From Cytophagales bacterium (GTDB lineage: Bacteria > Bacteroidota > Bacteroidia > Cytophagales > Spirosomataceae): a stretch of 64,000 nucleotides of DNA. The position numbers were made by a program, and so were the translations under genes. Every line of letters starts with the position of its first letter. Positions within the stretch are counted from its first letter, which is position 1. Location of the stretch: assembly GCA_013298025.1 (NCBI GenBank), contig JAAFJE010000003.1, forward strand, positions 287,434 through 351,433. Reading direction: 5' to 3'. The notes below the pieces were generated by a model that was given only the letters and a program-made list of their open reading frames with translations, searched no databases and was not told where the DNA came from. Positions 26,993 through 35,348 of the stretch are shown here, one piece after another.

Positions 26993-27118
26993 ATTGACCT
27001 TGTAAGTTAGTAACGCTAAAGATAAGTGTTTTTCATAGTACTTTTTTGTCGAGGGTCTATTTTTCTTTAAAATATACTACAAGGAAATATCATTCACACA
27101 AGAATAATGCCCTACATC

Positions 27119-28396
27119 CTAATGCCCTCCGCCTACGCTGATGCCTTTCTCACCTTTCGTTTTAAGGGCAAAATACAAGACCACAAAGAAGCACAAAAGC
27201 GGTACGATATAAGCCGTTTGAATATCGGTTATGTCGGAGATACGTCCCATAATCACAGGGAAAATAGCTCCGCCTACAATCGACATAATCACCAACGACG
27301 AGCCAAGTTTGGTTTGGCTGCCCAATCCTTGAATACTCAACGAGAAAATCGTAGGGAACATAATAGACATAAAAAACTCCACACCAACAAGGGCATAAAT
27401 CGAAAACATACCGCCCATCGTAATAGCCACCGCCAAAAGTGCTACGTTGAAAACGCTATAAATCGCCAGCAAACGGTTGGGAGCAATGTATTGCATGAGG
27501 AATGTACCCAAGAAACGCCCTACCATAAAGCACAACAACGCCAACGACAAATAACCTGCGGCATCTTTTTCGGCAATGGCAGCCGTTTTTCCCAAAAATC
27601 GAATAAAGAAGCTCGATACACATACCTGTGCTCCCACGTAGAAAAACTGTGCTAGCACACCCAAGATGAGGTTTTTTTGTTGAAAAATACTTCCCTCGGC
27701 TTTTGCATCGCTTTGCTGGTCGTTTTCTTTAATTTCGGGTAAATGGGTTTTCCAAAGTACCAATGCCACCGTTAATACGACCAACCCAATAATAATATAT
27801 GGTATTTGTACGCTTTCGGCTTCGTGTGTCAAAAGGGCATTGGCTTGCTCTGGCGACAACGCTCCTAATTGCTCTTCGCTGATTTGGGTGTCGGTCAAAA
27901 TAAAATATTTACCTGCCAAAGGTGCAAGAGAAGCAGCCAAACCGTTGAACGACTGCGAAAGATTCAGCCTTTGAGTGGCGGTTTGTGCATCTCCTAGCAC
28001 AGTCACGTAAGGATTGGCGGCCGTTTCGAGGAACGTTAAACCGCTCGCAATGATAAACAGTGCCATCAAAAACAAGGCATAAGTACGAGTAGCTGCTGCT
28101 GGATAAAACAAAAATGCACCGCCTGCAAAAATGATAAGCCCCAAAATAATACCCGATTTATAACCAAAGCGATTCATCACTAAACCTGCGGGAATGGCCA
28201 TCACAAAATAGCCTACAAAAAAAGCTGAATCAATAAAGGCCGATTGTAAATCGGTAAGCTGACAAGCCTTTTTGAGGTGCGGAATCAAAATGGGGTTGAG
28301 GTTGTGGGCAAAGCCCCAGAGAAAAAACAGTACAGTAATGAGGATAAAGGGCAGTAAATAAGTACCTTGAGCGTTTGACGTTTGCTTTGATGACAT
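27119..28396 (-). CDS. fucP: FucP-like L-fucose/H+ symporter (MFS)
   Basis: The 425-residue protein has about 12 transmembrane helices. The fucose permease signature covers the N-terminus FFLWGFAHNLNPILIPHLKKAC, the AFFVGYFVMAIPAGLVMNRFGYKSG loop, and FLETAANPYVTVLGD. FucP imports L-fucose with a proton. The neighbouring rhaM-type mutarotase fits a small deoxy-sugar uptake unit now interrupted by higBA. Promoter elements are expected around the palindrome at 28563-28603 upstream. Confidence 0.87.
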   Translation of the reverse strand: MSSKQTSNAQGTYLLPFILITVLFFLWGFAHNLNPILIPHLKKACQLTDLQSAFIDSAFFVGYFVMAIPAGLVMNRFGYKSGIILGLIIFAGGAFLFYPAAATRTYALFLMALFIIASGLTFLETAANPYVTVLGDAQTATQRLNLSQSFNGLAASLAPLAGKYFILTDTQISEEQLGALSPEQANALLTHEAESVQIPYIIIGLVVLTVALVLWKTHLPEIKENDQQSDAKAEGSIFQQKNLILGVLAQFFYVGAQVCVSSFFIRFLGKTAAIAEKDAAGYLSLALLCFMVGRFLGTFLMQYIAPNRLLAIYSVFNVALLAVAITMGGMFSIYALVGVEFFMSIMFPTIFSLSIQGLGSQTKLGSSLVIMSIVGGAIFPVIMGRISDITDIQTAYIVPLLCFFVVLYFALKTKGEKGISVGGGH

Positions 28397-28562
28397 AAGT
28401 TTGATACGTATTGTTATGTTGGGGATAAAATTGCGTGCTTGTTTTTAGTATTAAAATGATAAACTTTTGGAAAGAAAAGAGATGAATTGCCTTTTATACT
28501 CATTTGAGAGGGTATTTTTTGTGGTATAGCTCTTGCACAGGAATAAGAGCAATGATGTGTGT

Positions 28563-28603
28563 CTAACTCAATTGTTGTATCAGTGATACGACAATTGAGT
28601 TAG
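28563..28603. promoter_or_regulatory. 41-base near-perfect palindrome upstream of fucP
   Basis: Arms of 20 bases (CTAACTCAATTGTTGTATCA and its complement) around a single central G, with one G-T mismatch. It lies between divergent genes with no T-tract, so it may be a regulator-binding site or a cruciform/hairpin element. Confidence 0.55.
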
Positions 28604-28678
28604 TAGGAAATCTATCCGCAAATTGCATCATTCTGCGAAGGTTTTTTTCGGAAAAAGACGAGCCATATACTGAGGTCA

Positions 28679-28703
28679 ATTGTCGCCACAGCGTAGCGAC
28701 AAT
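28679..28703. repeat. Second inverted repeat in the fucP upstream region
   Basis: ATTGTCGC and GCGACAAT separated by 9 bases. Purpose unknown. Confidence 0.5.
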
Positions 28704-28810
28704 CTGTTTGCCATAACTGTCTGCCCTCTCAATCCATCGCCGAACATATTATTTTCTTTGGTTGCTGCGTTCTTTTATGCGAATATTTCTATTTTTTTTC
28801 TTAAAATTTC

Positions 28811-28818
28811 TATTTTTG
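28811..28818 (+). promoter_or_regulatory. -7 box upstream of the lipoprotein gene at 28894
   Basis: TATTTTTG matches TAnnTTTG exactly; no clear -33 TTG. The leader would be about 72 bases. Confidence 0.45.
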
Positions 28819-28893
28819 CCCAAATACAACCTAATCGTTCCAAGATAAAATGGAATGCTATACGCAACTTATACTTAAACACTCAATCAATTG

Positions 28894-30042
28894 ATGACAC
28901 AAAAAATCATTTCTCTTGCATTCGTCGGAACGATGTTGCTGGCTTGTACCAGTGGGAAAAGGGCTTTAGAACAAGGCAATTATGATGAAGCCGTGCAATC
29001 GGCGGTAGGACGTTTACAGAAAAGCCCGACCAATAGCAAAGCACTTGCCGTACTGGCGGAGGCTTATCCGTTGGCCCTGCGTTATCACAACAACCGCATT
29101 GCCAATTGGGAAAAATCGGTAGAGCCTTTTCATTGGGAAAAAGTGGTGGACGAATTTCAGGCAATGAACCAACTCGGCGAAGCCATAGACCAATGCCCTG
29201 CTTGCATCAGAGCCGTAGGCGATGGCAAAAAGTATGTACAGCCCCTGCAATCGGCTCTCAACTTGGCTGCCACTGACCGCTATGCCTCTGGTTCGCAATG
29301 GCTTCAAACAGCAGAAAAAAACCGCCAAGATGCCAAAAATGCCTATTTCGATTTTCAAAAAGCCTTGTCGTTGGTGCCGCATTACAAAGATGCCGAACAA
29401 AAACGCAACCAAGCTTACGACTGGGCGGTATTGCCAGTAGTGGTAGAGCAAGTGGCTGTTACTTCCAAACTGTACCAATTAAGTAACCAGTATTTTCAAG
29501 ATAAAATCCAAGAATACTTGCAAACCAATGCACGCCTAAATCAGTTTGTGCAATTTTATGCCCCCGAACAAGCTACGCAACTCAAAATCAGACCAAAGCA
29601 TATTGTTCGTTTACAATTTGACGACTTTGTGGTGGGGCAAACCATGATTTCGACCAATACCGAAACGCTTACGAGCAAAGATAGCGTCAAAGTAGGCGAG
29701 GCTACAGTCAATGGAAAAAAAGTACCCGTTTACAACAAAGTCACTGCCAAATTGTCATTGTCACGCAAGACGGTCACATCAAACGGCGTGCTAGATATGC
29801 TAATCATTGATTTTGCAAGCAACCAAGTGATACATCGGGAAAAAATCCCTGGGCAATACGTTTGGATGAGCGAATGGGGTAATTTCAACGGCGACGAGCG
29901 AGCCTTGACCAAGGAGCAATTAGCCCTTACACGCAACCGAGAACTGCTACCACCCGCACCTCAGCAATTGTTTATCGAATTTACCAAGCCTATCTTCAAC
30001 CAATTTACGAGCAAGATACGCCGCTACTACGAACCCTACTAA
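28894..30042 (+). CDS. Lipoprotein with N-terminal TPR-like region
   Basis: The 382-residue protein has a lipoprotein signal peptide (MTQKIISLAFVGTMLLACTSGK, Cys at ~18). TPR-like helices follow (residues ~25-200: LEQGNYDEAVQSAVGRLQ, YFDFQKALSLVPHYKDAE), then a beta-rich C-terminal domain of about 150 residues. Similar Bacteroidota lipoproteins have no known function. The gene is monocistronic as far as can be seen. ATG 28894 is preferred over the TTG at 28891. Confidence 0.75.
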   Translation: MTQKIISLAFVGTMLLACTSGKRALEQGNYDEAVQSAVGRLQKSPTNSKALAVLAEAYPLALRYHNNRIANWEKSVEPFHWEKVVDEFQAMNQLGEAIDQCPACIRAVGDGKKYVQPLQSALNLAATDRYASGSQWLQTAEKNRQDAKNAYFDFQKALSLVPHYKDAEQKRNQAYDWAVLPVVVEQVAVTSKLYQLSNQYFQDKIQEYLQTNARLNQFVQFYAPEQATQLKIRPKHIVRLQFDDFVVGQTMISTNTETLTSKDSVKVGEATVNGKKVPVYNKVTAKLSLSRKTVTSNGVLDMLIIDFASNQVIHREKIPGQYVWMSEWGNFNGDERALTKEQLALTRNRELLPPAPQQLFIEFTKPIFNQFTSKIRRYYEPY

Positions 30043-30222
30043 AGGCTATCAAAACAACTTGTGGCTTTAAGGCTTGGAGGTTAAGCAGAAATCCTGTTTT
30101 AGGCTTGATTGTTTTCTACTAAAGAAAATAGAGTTATCATAAAACATTTAAGTGAAAAAGCTCAATATTTTTACATAAATTATAAAAAATTGTATTATTA
30201 GAATAATTGATAAAATTTTCGG

Positions 30223-30255
30223 GAAAGCACTTGACCAAGTCGGGTGCTTTCTTTA
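30223..30255 (+). terminator. Hairpin terminator downstream of the lipoprotein gene
   Basis: GAAAGCAC / GTGCTTTC stem with an inner partial stem (ACTTG/AAGT), followed by TTTAT. It lies 180 bases after the stop codon. Confidence 0.6.
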
Positions 30256-30294
30256 TGTTTACAGTAACTCTGTTAAAAACACATATTTTTGCCT

Positions 30295-31098
30295 ATGAAG
30301 TTTAAATGGCTATGCCTATTGATTGCTTGGGGGAGCGTCAATATAGCGGTAGCACAACAAAAGAAAAAGACCGTTCCTGTCAAGAAACGGCCAGTATCCT
30401 CCCATATCCGCAAAAGTAAACCTGCTAAGAAAAAAGCGAAAGCTTCGGGGAAAAAAGCAAAACCACTGGCTTTGAAAAAAGCTATTGCTGTACCACCAAC
30501 AAGTACCGCCACGCCTGTTGTGTTGTCGAAAGAGCAACTCTTACAAGCACACGACTTATTCCGAAAAAAACAAATTCGAGAATCCCTTTCTTTGTATGAA
30601 ACCTACGCAAACACGCCCTTGATGGACACACAGGGCTATCGAAACATGGGCTTATGCTATAAGCAACTCAATGCTTCGGTGGCACAAGATTATCAGAAAG
30701 CCGCCACTTACTTTCTGAAAGCTATCCATTTCGACGGCGATGCCCTATCTTGTTTATACCTCGGACAACTTTATTTGACAGGCGGACATGGCTTGCAACG
30801 CAATGCCCAAGAAGCCCTTCCTTACCTCGAACAAGCCTACCGCCAAGGCAACCAAGAAGCACAATTTGAATTAGGCCGCCTGTATTTGGTAGGAAGCGAA
30901 AACCTCCTCAAAAACGAGCCTAAAGGATTGGGTTACTTAGAAGACGTAGCCAAGAAAGGCCATGCCGATGCTCAATGGCTTTTGGGCAATACATACGCTA
31001 AAGGTACGGCTACGATTCCTAAAAATTTGCCCTTGGCCAAAACTTGGTTCAAGCTTTACCAAGAAAACATGGCTAAACAAAACAAATCGGACTGGTAA
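30295..31098 (+). CDS. Secreted SEL1/TPR repeat protein with Lys-rich linker
   Basis: The 267-residue protein has a signal peptide (MKFKWLCLLIAWGSVNIAVAQ). A strongly basic low-complexity linker (residues ~22-60: KKKTVPVKKRP, KPAKKKAKASGKK) follows. About four SEL1-like repeats come next (LSCLYLGQLYLTGGHGL, EAQFELGRLYLVGSENL, DAQWLLGNTYAKG). SEL1 repeats mediate protein binding. It is probably periplasmic. A perfect -7 box (TATTTTTG, 30284-30291) ends 3 bases before the ATG, so the mRNA may be leaderless. Confidence 0.78.
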   Translation: MKFKWLCLLIAWGSVNIAVAQQKKKTVPVKKRPVSSHIRKSKPAKKKAKASGKKAKPLALKKAIAVPPTSTATPVVLSKEQLLQAHDLFRKKQIRESLSLYETYANTPLMDTQGYRNMGLCYKQLNASVAQDYQKAATYFLKAIHFDGDALSCLYLGQLYLTGGHGLQRNAQEALPYLEQAYRQGNQEAQFELGRLYLVGSENLLKNEPKGLGYLEDVAKKGHADAQWLLGNTYAKGTATIPKNLPLAKTWFKLYQENMAKQNKSDW

Positions 31099-31130
31099 GT
31101 TTGCGTGCTTACTTGTGTTTTTTGCGTTTT

Positions 31131-31168
31131 TGATGTTGCTTTAAAACGAATGTTTTAAAGCAACATCA
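31131..31168. repeat. 17-bp perfect inverted repeat after the SEL1 gene
   Basis: TGATGTTGCTTTAAAAC and GTTTTAAAGCAACATCA with a 4-base loop. It could be a terminator without T-tract or an mRNA-stabilising stem. Confidence 0.65.
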
Positions 31169-31267
31169 CTCTTTTGCTCAAAAACGCCACACACCATGCT
31201 CGTACTCAGGCATCGCCAGTGCAATTATTTACACGATTACCCATAAAACACTTTAATTGCGTATCTT

Positions 31268-32110
31268 ATGAAAAATCTTACAATCATTCTCAGCACGCTT
31301 TTTATTTCATTTACTACGTTGGCACAACAAGCAGCCACCGAAACACCACAACTTTCGCTCGGTGCGGCGGTCAATATTTCGGGTAAACAGCGGATGCTTA
31401 CGCAACGCATGGCCAAAGATTTTGTTTATATGGGCATGAAAATCAACGTAGAGGCTGTTGAAAAAGAAAAGGCGGCTTCTATTATTTTGTTTGAAGAAAA
31501 CTTCAAAGCTCTCTCTAATTTTGCTCCAACCGAAAAAATCAAAGCCCATTTGGCTAAAGAAGAAGTCCTCTGGCGTGAATACAAAAAGCTCGTTACCGCA
31601 GAACCTACGCCCGAAAATGCACGCCTGATTTTGGATAAAAATACCAGTGTACTCATGGCTTGCGACGAGCTAGTGCGTGCCTACGTAGAATATGCTGGTA
31701 CATTGCCCAAAAAAGACGGCGAAGACGGAAATATCGCCAAATCTATTGCCGAAAATACCAACGTGGCAGGTCGCCAACGGATGCTTTCGCAACGCCTTAC
31801 CTTCTATTATGCAGCTTACGTATGGGGCATTGCCGATGCCACTACGCCCGATAAAATCAAAGGCTTTGCCGACTATATCAAACAAAACTTTAGTAAACTG
31901 ATTATTTCAGATGTAAATACACTCGATATAGACGACGCATTGGCAAACGTAATAGCCGACTGGCGAGAAGTAGAAGAACGTTGCACCAACGAAAACTGCT
32001 ATACTTTTGAAAATAAAAGCATAGATGTAGCCCAAATGATTAAAATTACGAGTAATATTTTACAAAAAATGGACAAAATTACGGGTATGTACGCCAAACT
32101 TCTCGAATAA
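31268..32110 (+). CDS. Secreted protein with two PilJ/nitrate-sensor-like domains
   Basis: The 280-residue protein has a signal peptide (MKNLTIILSTLFISFTTLAQQ) and two copies of the four-helix PilJ (type IV pili methyl-accepting chemotaxis transducer N-terminal) domain. Each is marked by its signature: INISGKQRMLTQRM-like sequence at ~38 and NVAGRQRMLSQRL at ~167. PilJ domains normally sense ligands in the periplasm as part of chemoreceptors or histidine kinases. Here there is no transmembrane helix, HAMP or output domain, so it may be a soluble binding protein. Function unknown. Confidence 0.82.
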   Translation: MKNLTIILSTLFISFTTLAQQAATETPQLSLGAAVNISGKQRMLTQRMAKDFVYMGMKINVEAVEKEKAASIILFEENFKALSNFAPTEKIKAHLAKEEVLWREYKKLVTAEPTPENARLILDKNTSVLMACDELVRAYVEYAGTLPKKDGEDGNIAKSIAENTNVAGRQRMLSQRLTFYYAAYVWGIADATTPDKIKGFADYIKQNFSKLIISDVNTLDIDDALANVIADWREVEERCTNENCYTFENKSIDVAQMIKITSNILQKMDKITGMYAKLLE

Positions 32111-32171
32111 AGCATAATTGCTTGAATTATAAATGTTTAAGTTCTAATAAGCCCACATATAAACTTTTGAT

Positions 32172-32234
32172 AAGATTGTTATTGTTTATTTAAAATACTG
32201 ATAATGAAAGTTTTAAATAAATGATAACAATCTT
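32172..32234 (+). terminator. Long inverted repeat with T-run
   Basis: 24-base arms (AAGATTGTTATTGTTTATTT... and its near-complement, two mismatches) with a 15-base loop, then GTCTTTTT. It probably terminates the PilJ-domain gene. Confidence 0.65.
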
Positions 32235-32358
32235 GTCTTTTTACAGTCAACTTCATTTTACACAAAATAATACAGCAATTTTTAGCATAAAGGAACTAAG
32301 AAAGTAGTGCTATTTGTTTTAAATTTGAAGTCGAAATTAAATTTAAAATACAAATAAA

Positions 32359-32682
32359 ATGGGAAAATATGTTGTAGCCACTGATGCAAACTTTCAGGAG
32401 CTAATTAATTCAGACAAACCTGTATTAGTAGATTTTTGGGCAGAATGGTGTGGCCCATGTAAAATGATTGGCCCTGTTGTAGAAGAATTGGCTGGCGATG
32501 TAGATGGTCAAGCAATTGTGGCTAAAATGGACGTAGATGCCAACTCGGCTATTCCTGCTGGCTTAGGAATTCGTTCTATTCCAACTTTGATGGTATTCAA
32601 AAACGGTGAATTGAAAGAAAGACTTGTAGGTGGAAATATCCCTAAATCGGTATTGGCTCAAACGTTGTTGAAACACGCCTAA
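32359..32682 (+). CDS. trxA: Thioredoxin
   Basis: The 107-residue protein is a canonical cytoplasmic thioredoxin: FWAEWCGPCKMIGPVVEELA active site at ~30, the DVDANSAIPAGLGIRSIPT region with the cis-proline, and LMVFKNGELKERLVGG. It reduces protein disulfides with electrons from thioredoxin reductase. It is monocistronic and followed by a strong bidirectional terminator. Confidence 0.98.
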   Translation: MGKYVVATDANFQELINSDKPVLVDFWAEWCGPCKMIGPVVEELAGDVDGQAIVAKMDVDANSAIPAGLGIRSIPTLMVFKNGELKERLVGGNIPKSVLAQTLLKHA

Positions 32683-32701
32683 GCGTTTTCAACCTATTCA
32701 T

Positions 32702-32738
32702 AAAAAAGGCAAAAGCATTCGGTGCTTTTGCCTTTTTT
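32702..32738. terminator. Bidirectional terminator after trxA
   Basis: A long stem AAAAAAGGCAAAAGCA / TGCTTTTGCCTTTTTT with a short loop, poly-A on one side and poly-T on the other, between convergent genes. Confidence 0.93.
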
Positions 32739-32744
32739 ATGTTA

Positions 32745-33578
32745 TTACAATGTTTCGAGTATCAATTCTCGGATTACGTCGGGGCGTTCGGTCGTGAGCA
32801 GATGCCCATTTTCAGGTAAAAAAACATATTTGTGTGGGGCATTTACCAACGCCGAATCGACATAAGCTCCATTTCTTACGTCAATAATCCAATCTTTTCC
32901 GCCTTGCACGATACTCACCGGACAACGAATAGTAGCCCAAAGCCCTTGCATTTGTTGTAATTGGGCTACGTGTATAAATTTCTCGTCGCTGGCACGATTG
33001 ACATATTTAGGCAAGAAAAAACGAGCAAAAGGCGTATTGGAAGGCCCAGAAAACCACCAAAATTTTTCTAAATGTGGGGCACACGCAGGAGCTACCAACA
33101 CAAGGGCATCAACCAATTCGGGGTAGTCCATCGCCAAACGAGCCGCAATCGGAGCACCATACGAACGCCCCAACACCGTGACTTTCTGATGAGGAAAACG
33201 CCTGAGCAATTGGGCCAATGAAGCCGCCTGCTGGGCAACGCTCGCCAAGGTGTCTGTCGATTGATTATAACCCAAACGGTCGGGAACAATGATTTTAAAA
33301 TGTGCCAACAGGCTCGAATCGTGAAGGTATTCTTTGTACCCAAACCACGCTCCAGGTGCACCGTGTATCAATAATAACAAGTGTTCCGATTCATTTTTGC
33401 TTGTAGCATAATGCAATTGTATTTTTGACAAGACTACGGTATTTAACAAGGGCAAAGGAGGATGTTGCTGATAATACTGCTTGATACTTTCTTCAGACAT
33501 CGTAAACGACTGCATACAACCATACAAGCCGCCTATCAAACCCAATACGAGGGTTATCCAAATTTTATATGCTTTCAA
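32745..33578 (-). CDS. Alpha/beta hydrolase, putative lipoprotein
   Basis: The 277-residue protein begins with a lipoprotein-type signal peptide (MKAYKIWITLVLGLIGGLYGC). The alpha/beta-hydrolase core has the oxyanion region LLIHGAPGAWFGY, nucleophile elbow VLGRSYGAPIAA (Ser), an acid in GGKDWIID and the catalytic His in LPENGHLLTT. Substrate is unknown; it resembles proline iminopeptidase/haloalkane-dehalogenase-type hydrolases. Its start overlaps the 3' end of the CDF transporter gene by 14 bases, suggesting translational coupling. Confidence 0.86.
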   Translation of the reverse strand: MKAYKIWITLVLGLIGGLYGCMQSFTMSEESIKQYYQQHPPLPLLNTVVLSKIQLHYATSKNESEHLLLLIHGAPGAWFGYKEYLHDSSLLAHFKIIVPDRLGYNQSTDTLASVAQQAASLAQLLRRFPHQKVTVLGRSYGAPIAARLAMDYPELVDALVLVAPACAPHLEKFWWFSGPSNTPFARFFLPKYVNRASDEKFIHVAQLQQMQGLWATIRCPVSIVQGGKDWIIDVRNGAYVDSALVNAPHKYVFLPENGHLLTTERPDVIRELILETL

Positions 33579-34548
33579 GAAAATGTTTCTGGTTTAGTGA
33601 AAGATTTACTTTGTTCCATTCTATTACCTTATGGTATGCACTGCTACGCACGGGGCAATCGGCCACACGGCAATAACAGCAACATTCGGGCAAACAGGGG
33701 TCGGCATGAATAAAGATTTCGACGTTACCCTTAAATTCTTGTCCTAAAATTTCTTCAAACTGATGCACATTGGCATGAACCAACTCCAAATTATAGTACC
33801 GAGGCAAGGTAATATGGCAATCGATGTGCAGGTCGGCACCATAGTGCTGAATACGCAGGTTATGAATGTCTATCCATTCCGTAATTTGGTTATTTTTTAA
33901 AATAGTAACCACCTTTGCCAGTGTTTCTTCGTCGGTTTCATCCATGAGACCACCAATAGATTTTCGGATAATCTTTACGCCACTCCAAGCCATAAAACTA
34001 GCAAAAGTGATAGATGCCACGCCATCGAGCCAAGCATAGCCCGTAAGCAACACCAAGCCCACCGCAAGTATCAAAATGATACCACTTTGGGCATCAAGCT
34101 TGAGGTGCTTGCCATCGGCAATCAGCGTAGGCGACTGATACACCTCCCCTTCTTTTTCGATGTAATGCCCTAGCACCCAATTGATAACTGCCCCCAATAT
34201 AATAATGGTAAGCCCTAGTTTTAAGTCGGTAAGTGGCTGTGGATTAAAAAAGTTTTGGACAGCGTGAAAAATAATAAACATACTCGCCAGCACAATCAAT
34301 ACGCCTTCAAGACCTGCCGAAAAAAATTCAATTTTACCATGTCCATACGGATGGTTCATGTCTTTGGGCAACGACGATAAATAAATAGCGTAAAAAGCAA
34401 AGGCACTGGCTACTACGTTGATAATAGACTCTAAAGCGTCGGTTAGAATGGCACTCGAATAAGTCCAATAATAAGCCATAAATTTGACAACCATCAAAAA
34501 GGTGCTTACTACAAACGACAACAGGATGGTTTTGTATTTGGTATTCAT
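33565..34548 (-). CDS. Cation diffusion facilitator (CDF) transporter with cysteine-rich tail
   Basis: The 327-residue protein is a CDF transporter: about six transmembrane helices, the metal-site motif ILTDALESIINV in helix II, HPYGHGKIEFF after helix III, and a cytoplasmic C-terminal domain from ~205. The C-terminal tail contains DPCLPECCCYCRVADCPVR, a cysteine cluster that could bind metal; similar DPC...C...DCPVR tails are found in other Bacteroidota CDF proteins. It exports divalent cations such as Zn or Fe; the metal cannot be assigned. The start ATG 34548 is preferred over the 17-codon longer frame. Confidence 0.9.
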   Translation of the reverse strand: MNTKYKTILLSFVVSTFLMVVKFMAYYWTYSSAILTDALESIINVVASAFAFYAIYLSSLPKDMNHPYGHGKIEFFSAGLEGVLIVLASMFIIFHAVQNFFNPQPLTDLKLGLTIIILGAVINWVLGHYIEKEGEVYQSPTLIADGKHLKLDAQSGIILILAVGLVLLTGYAWLDGVASITFASFMAWSGVKIIRKSIGGLMDETDEETLAKVVTILKNNQITEWIDIHNLRIQHYGADLHIDCHITLPRYYNLELVHANVHQFEEILGQEFKGNVEIFIHADPCLPECCCYCRVADCPVRSSAYHKVIEWNKVNLSLNQKHFLESI

Positions 34549-34564
34549 TGCTACGAAATTTTCA

Positions 34565-34572
34565 CAAAGGTA
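34565..34572 (-). promoter_or_regulatory. -7 box upstream of the CDF gene
   Basis: TACCTTTG (minus strand) matches TAnnTTTG exactly, 16 bases before the ATG at 34548. It lies inside the longer reading frame, which argues for the shorter start. Confidence 0.55.
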
Positions 34573-34745
34573 GGGATTTTGTAGGTTGTAAAGCCCCAAC
34601 CTGCTTAAAAGTATCGTTAATCATGAATGATTATAGAAAGAGCCATAGATTTTTTTCGTACTTTTAAGGGCGGTTGTCTAGGTCTGCTTTGGCAAATAGA
34701 TGACGAAATAAATGAAATGTTCAAGCGAACACTTACCCTTTGTAT

Positions 34746-35294
34746 ATGATAACACACGAAAATCCTTGGCAAACGCTATCTTCTACGGCTGTTTACGACA
34801 ACCCTTGGGTAACAGTTAAGCACGAAGAAGTGCTAAAACCCAATGGCGAACCAGGTATTTATGGCTTGGTACATTTTAAGAACAGGGCTATTGCGATTGT
34901 TCCACTCGACAACGACAATTACACGTGGTTGGTAGGGCAATACCGCTATCCGCTCAAAGAATATTCTTGGGAAATCCCGATGGGTGGCGGCCCTATGAGC
35001 GAAGAAGCCCTCGATTCGGCGAAACGAGAACTCAAAGAAGAAACAGGTATCGTTGCCGATAGCTGGACAGACCTAGGGAGAATCCACACCTCTAATTCTG
35101 TCACCGACGAAGAAGGTTTTATGTTTTTGGCCGAAAACCTTAGCTTTGAAGAAGCCGAACCCGAAGACACCGAAATATTAGACCTCAAAAAAGTGTTGCT
35201 TCAAGAAGCCATAGCTATGATTATGCGTTCTGAAATTACGGACTCGCTTACGATTGCAGCCTTACTTAAAGTAGCAAGACTCAAAAATATATAG
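34746..35294 (+). CDS. Nudix hydrolase (ADP-ribose pyrophosphatase-like)
   Basis: The 182-residue protein has a complete Nudix box (GGGPMSEE...AKRELKEETGI, residues ~82-104, fitting Gx5Ex7REUxEExGU) preceded by the beta-sheet segment WLVGQYRYPLKEYSWEIP typical of ADP-ribose/ADP-sugar pyrophosphatases. It probably hydrolyses ADP-ribose or another nucleoside diphosphate derivative. It is monocistronic. ATG 34746 is used; the TTG at 34740 would add two residues. Confidence 0.9.
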   Translation: MITHENPWQTLSSTAVYDNPWVTVKHEEVLKPNGEPGIYGLVHFKNRAIAIVPLDNDNYTWLVGQYRYPLKEYSWEIPMGGGPMSEEALDSAKRELKEETGIVADSWTDLGRIHTSNSVTDEEGFMFLAENLSFEEAEPEDTEILDLKKVLLQEAIAMIMRSEITDSLTIAALLKVARLKNI

Positions 35295-35295
35295 C

Positions 35296-35347
35296 AACCT
35301 TGCTTGATTGTTGTGTATCTACAACAATCAAGCAAGGTTTTGTTTTT
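35296..35347. terminator. Bidirectional terminator between Nudix and pirin genes
   Basis: A perfect 19-bp stem AACCTTGCTTGATTGTTGT / complement with a 6-base loop, followed by TTTGTTTTT. Confidence 0.92.
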
Positions 35348-35348
35348 C

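Noticed and set aside
27107..27655. 182-codon open frame on the + strand
   Set aside because: Lies entirely antisense to the fucP gene and has no recognisable domain; it reflects codon bias of the real gene.
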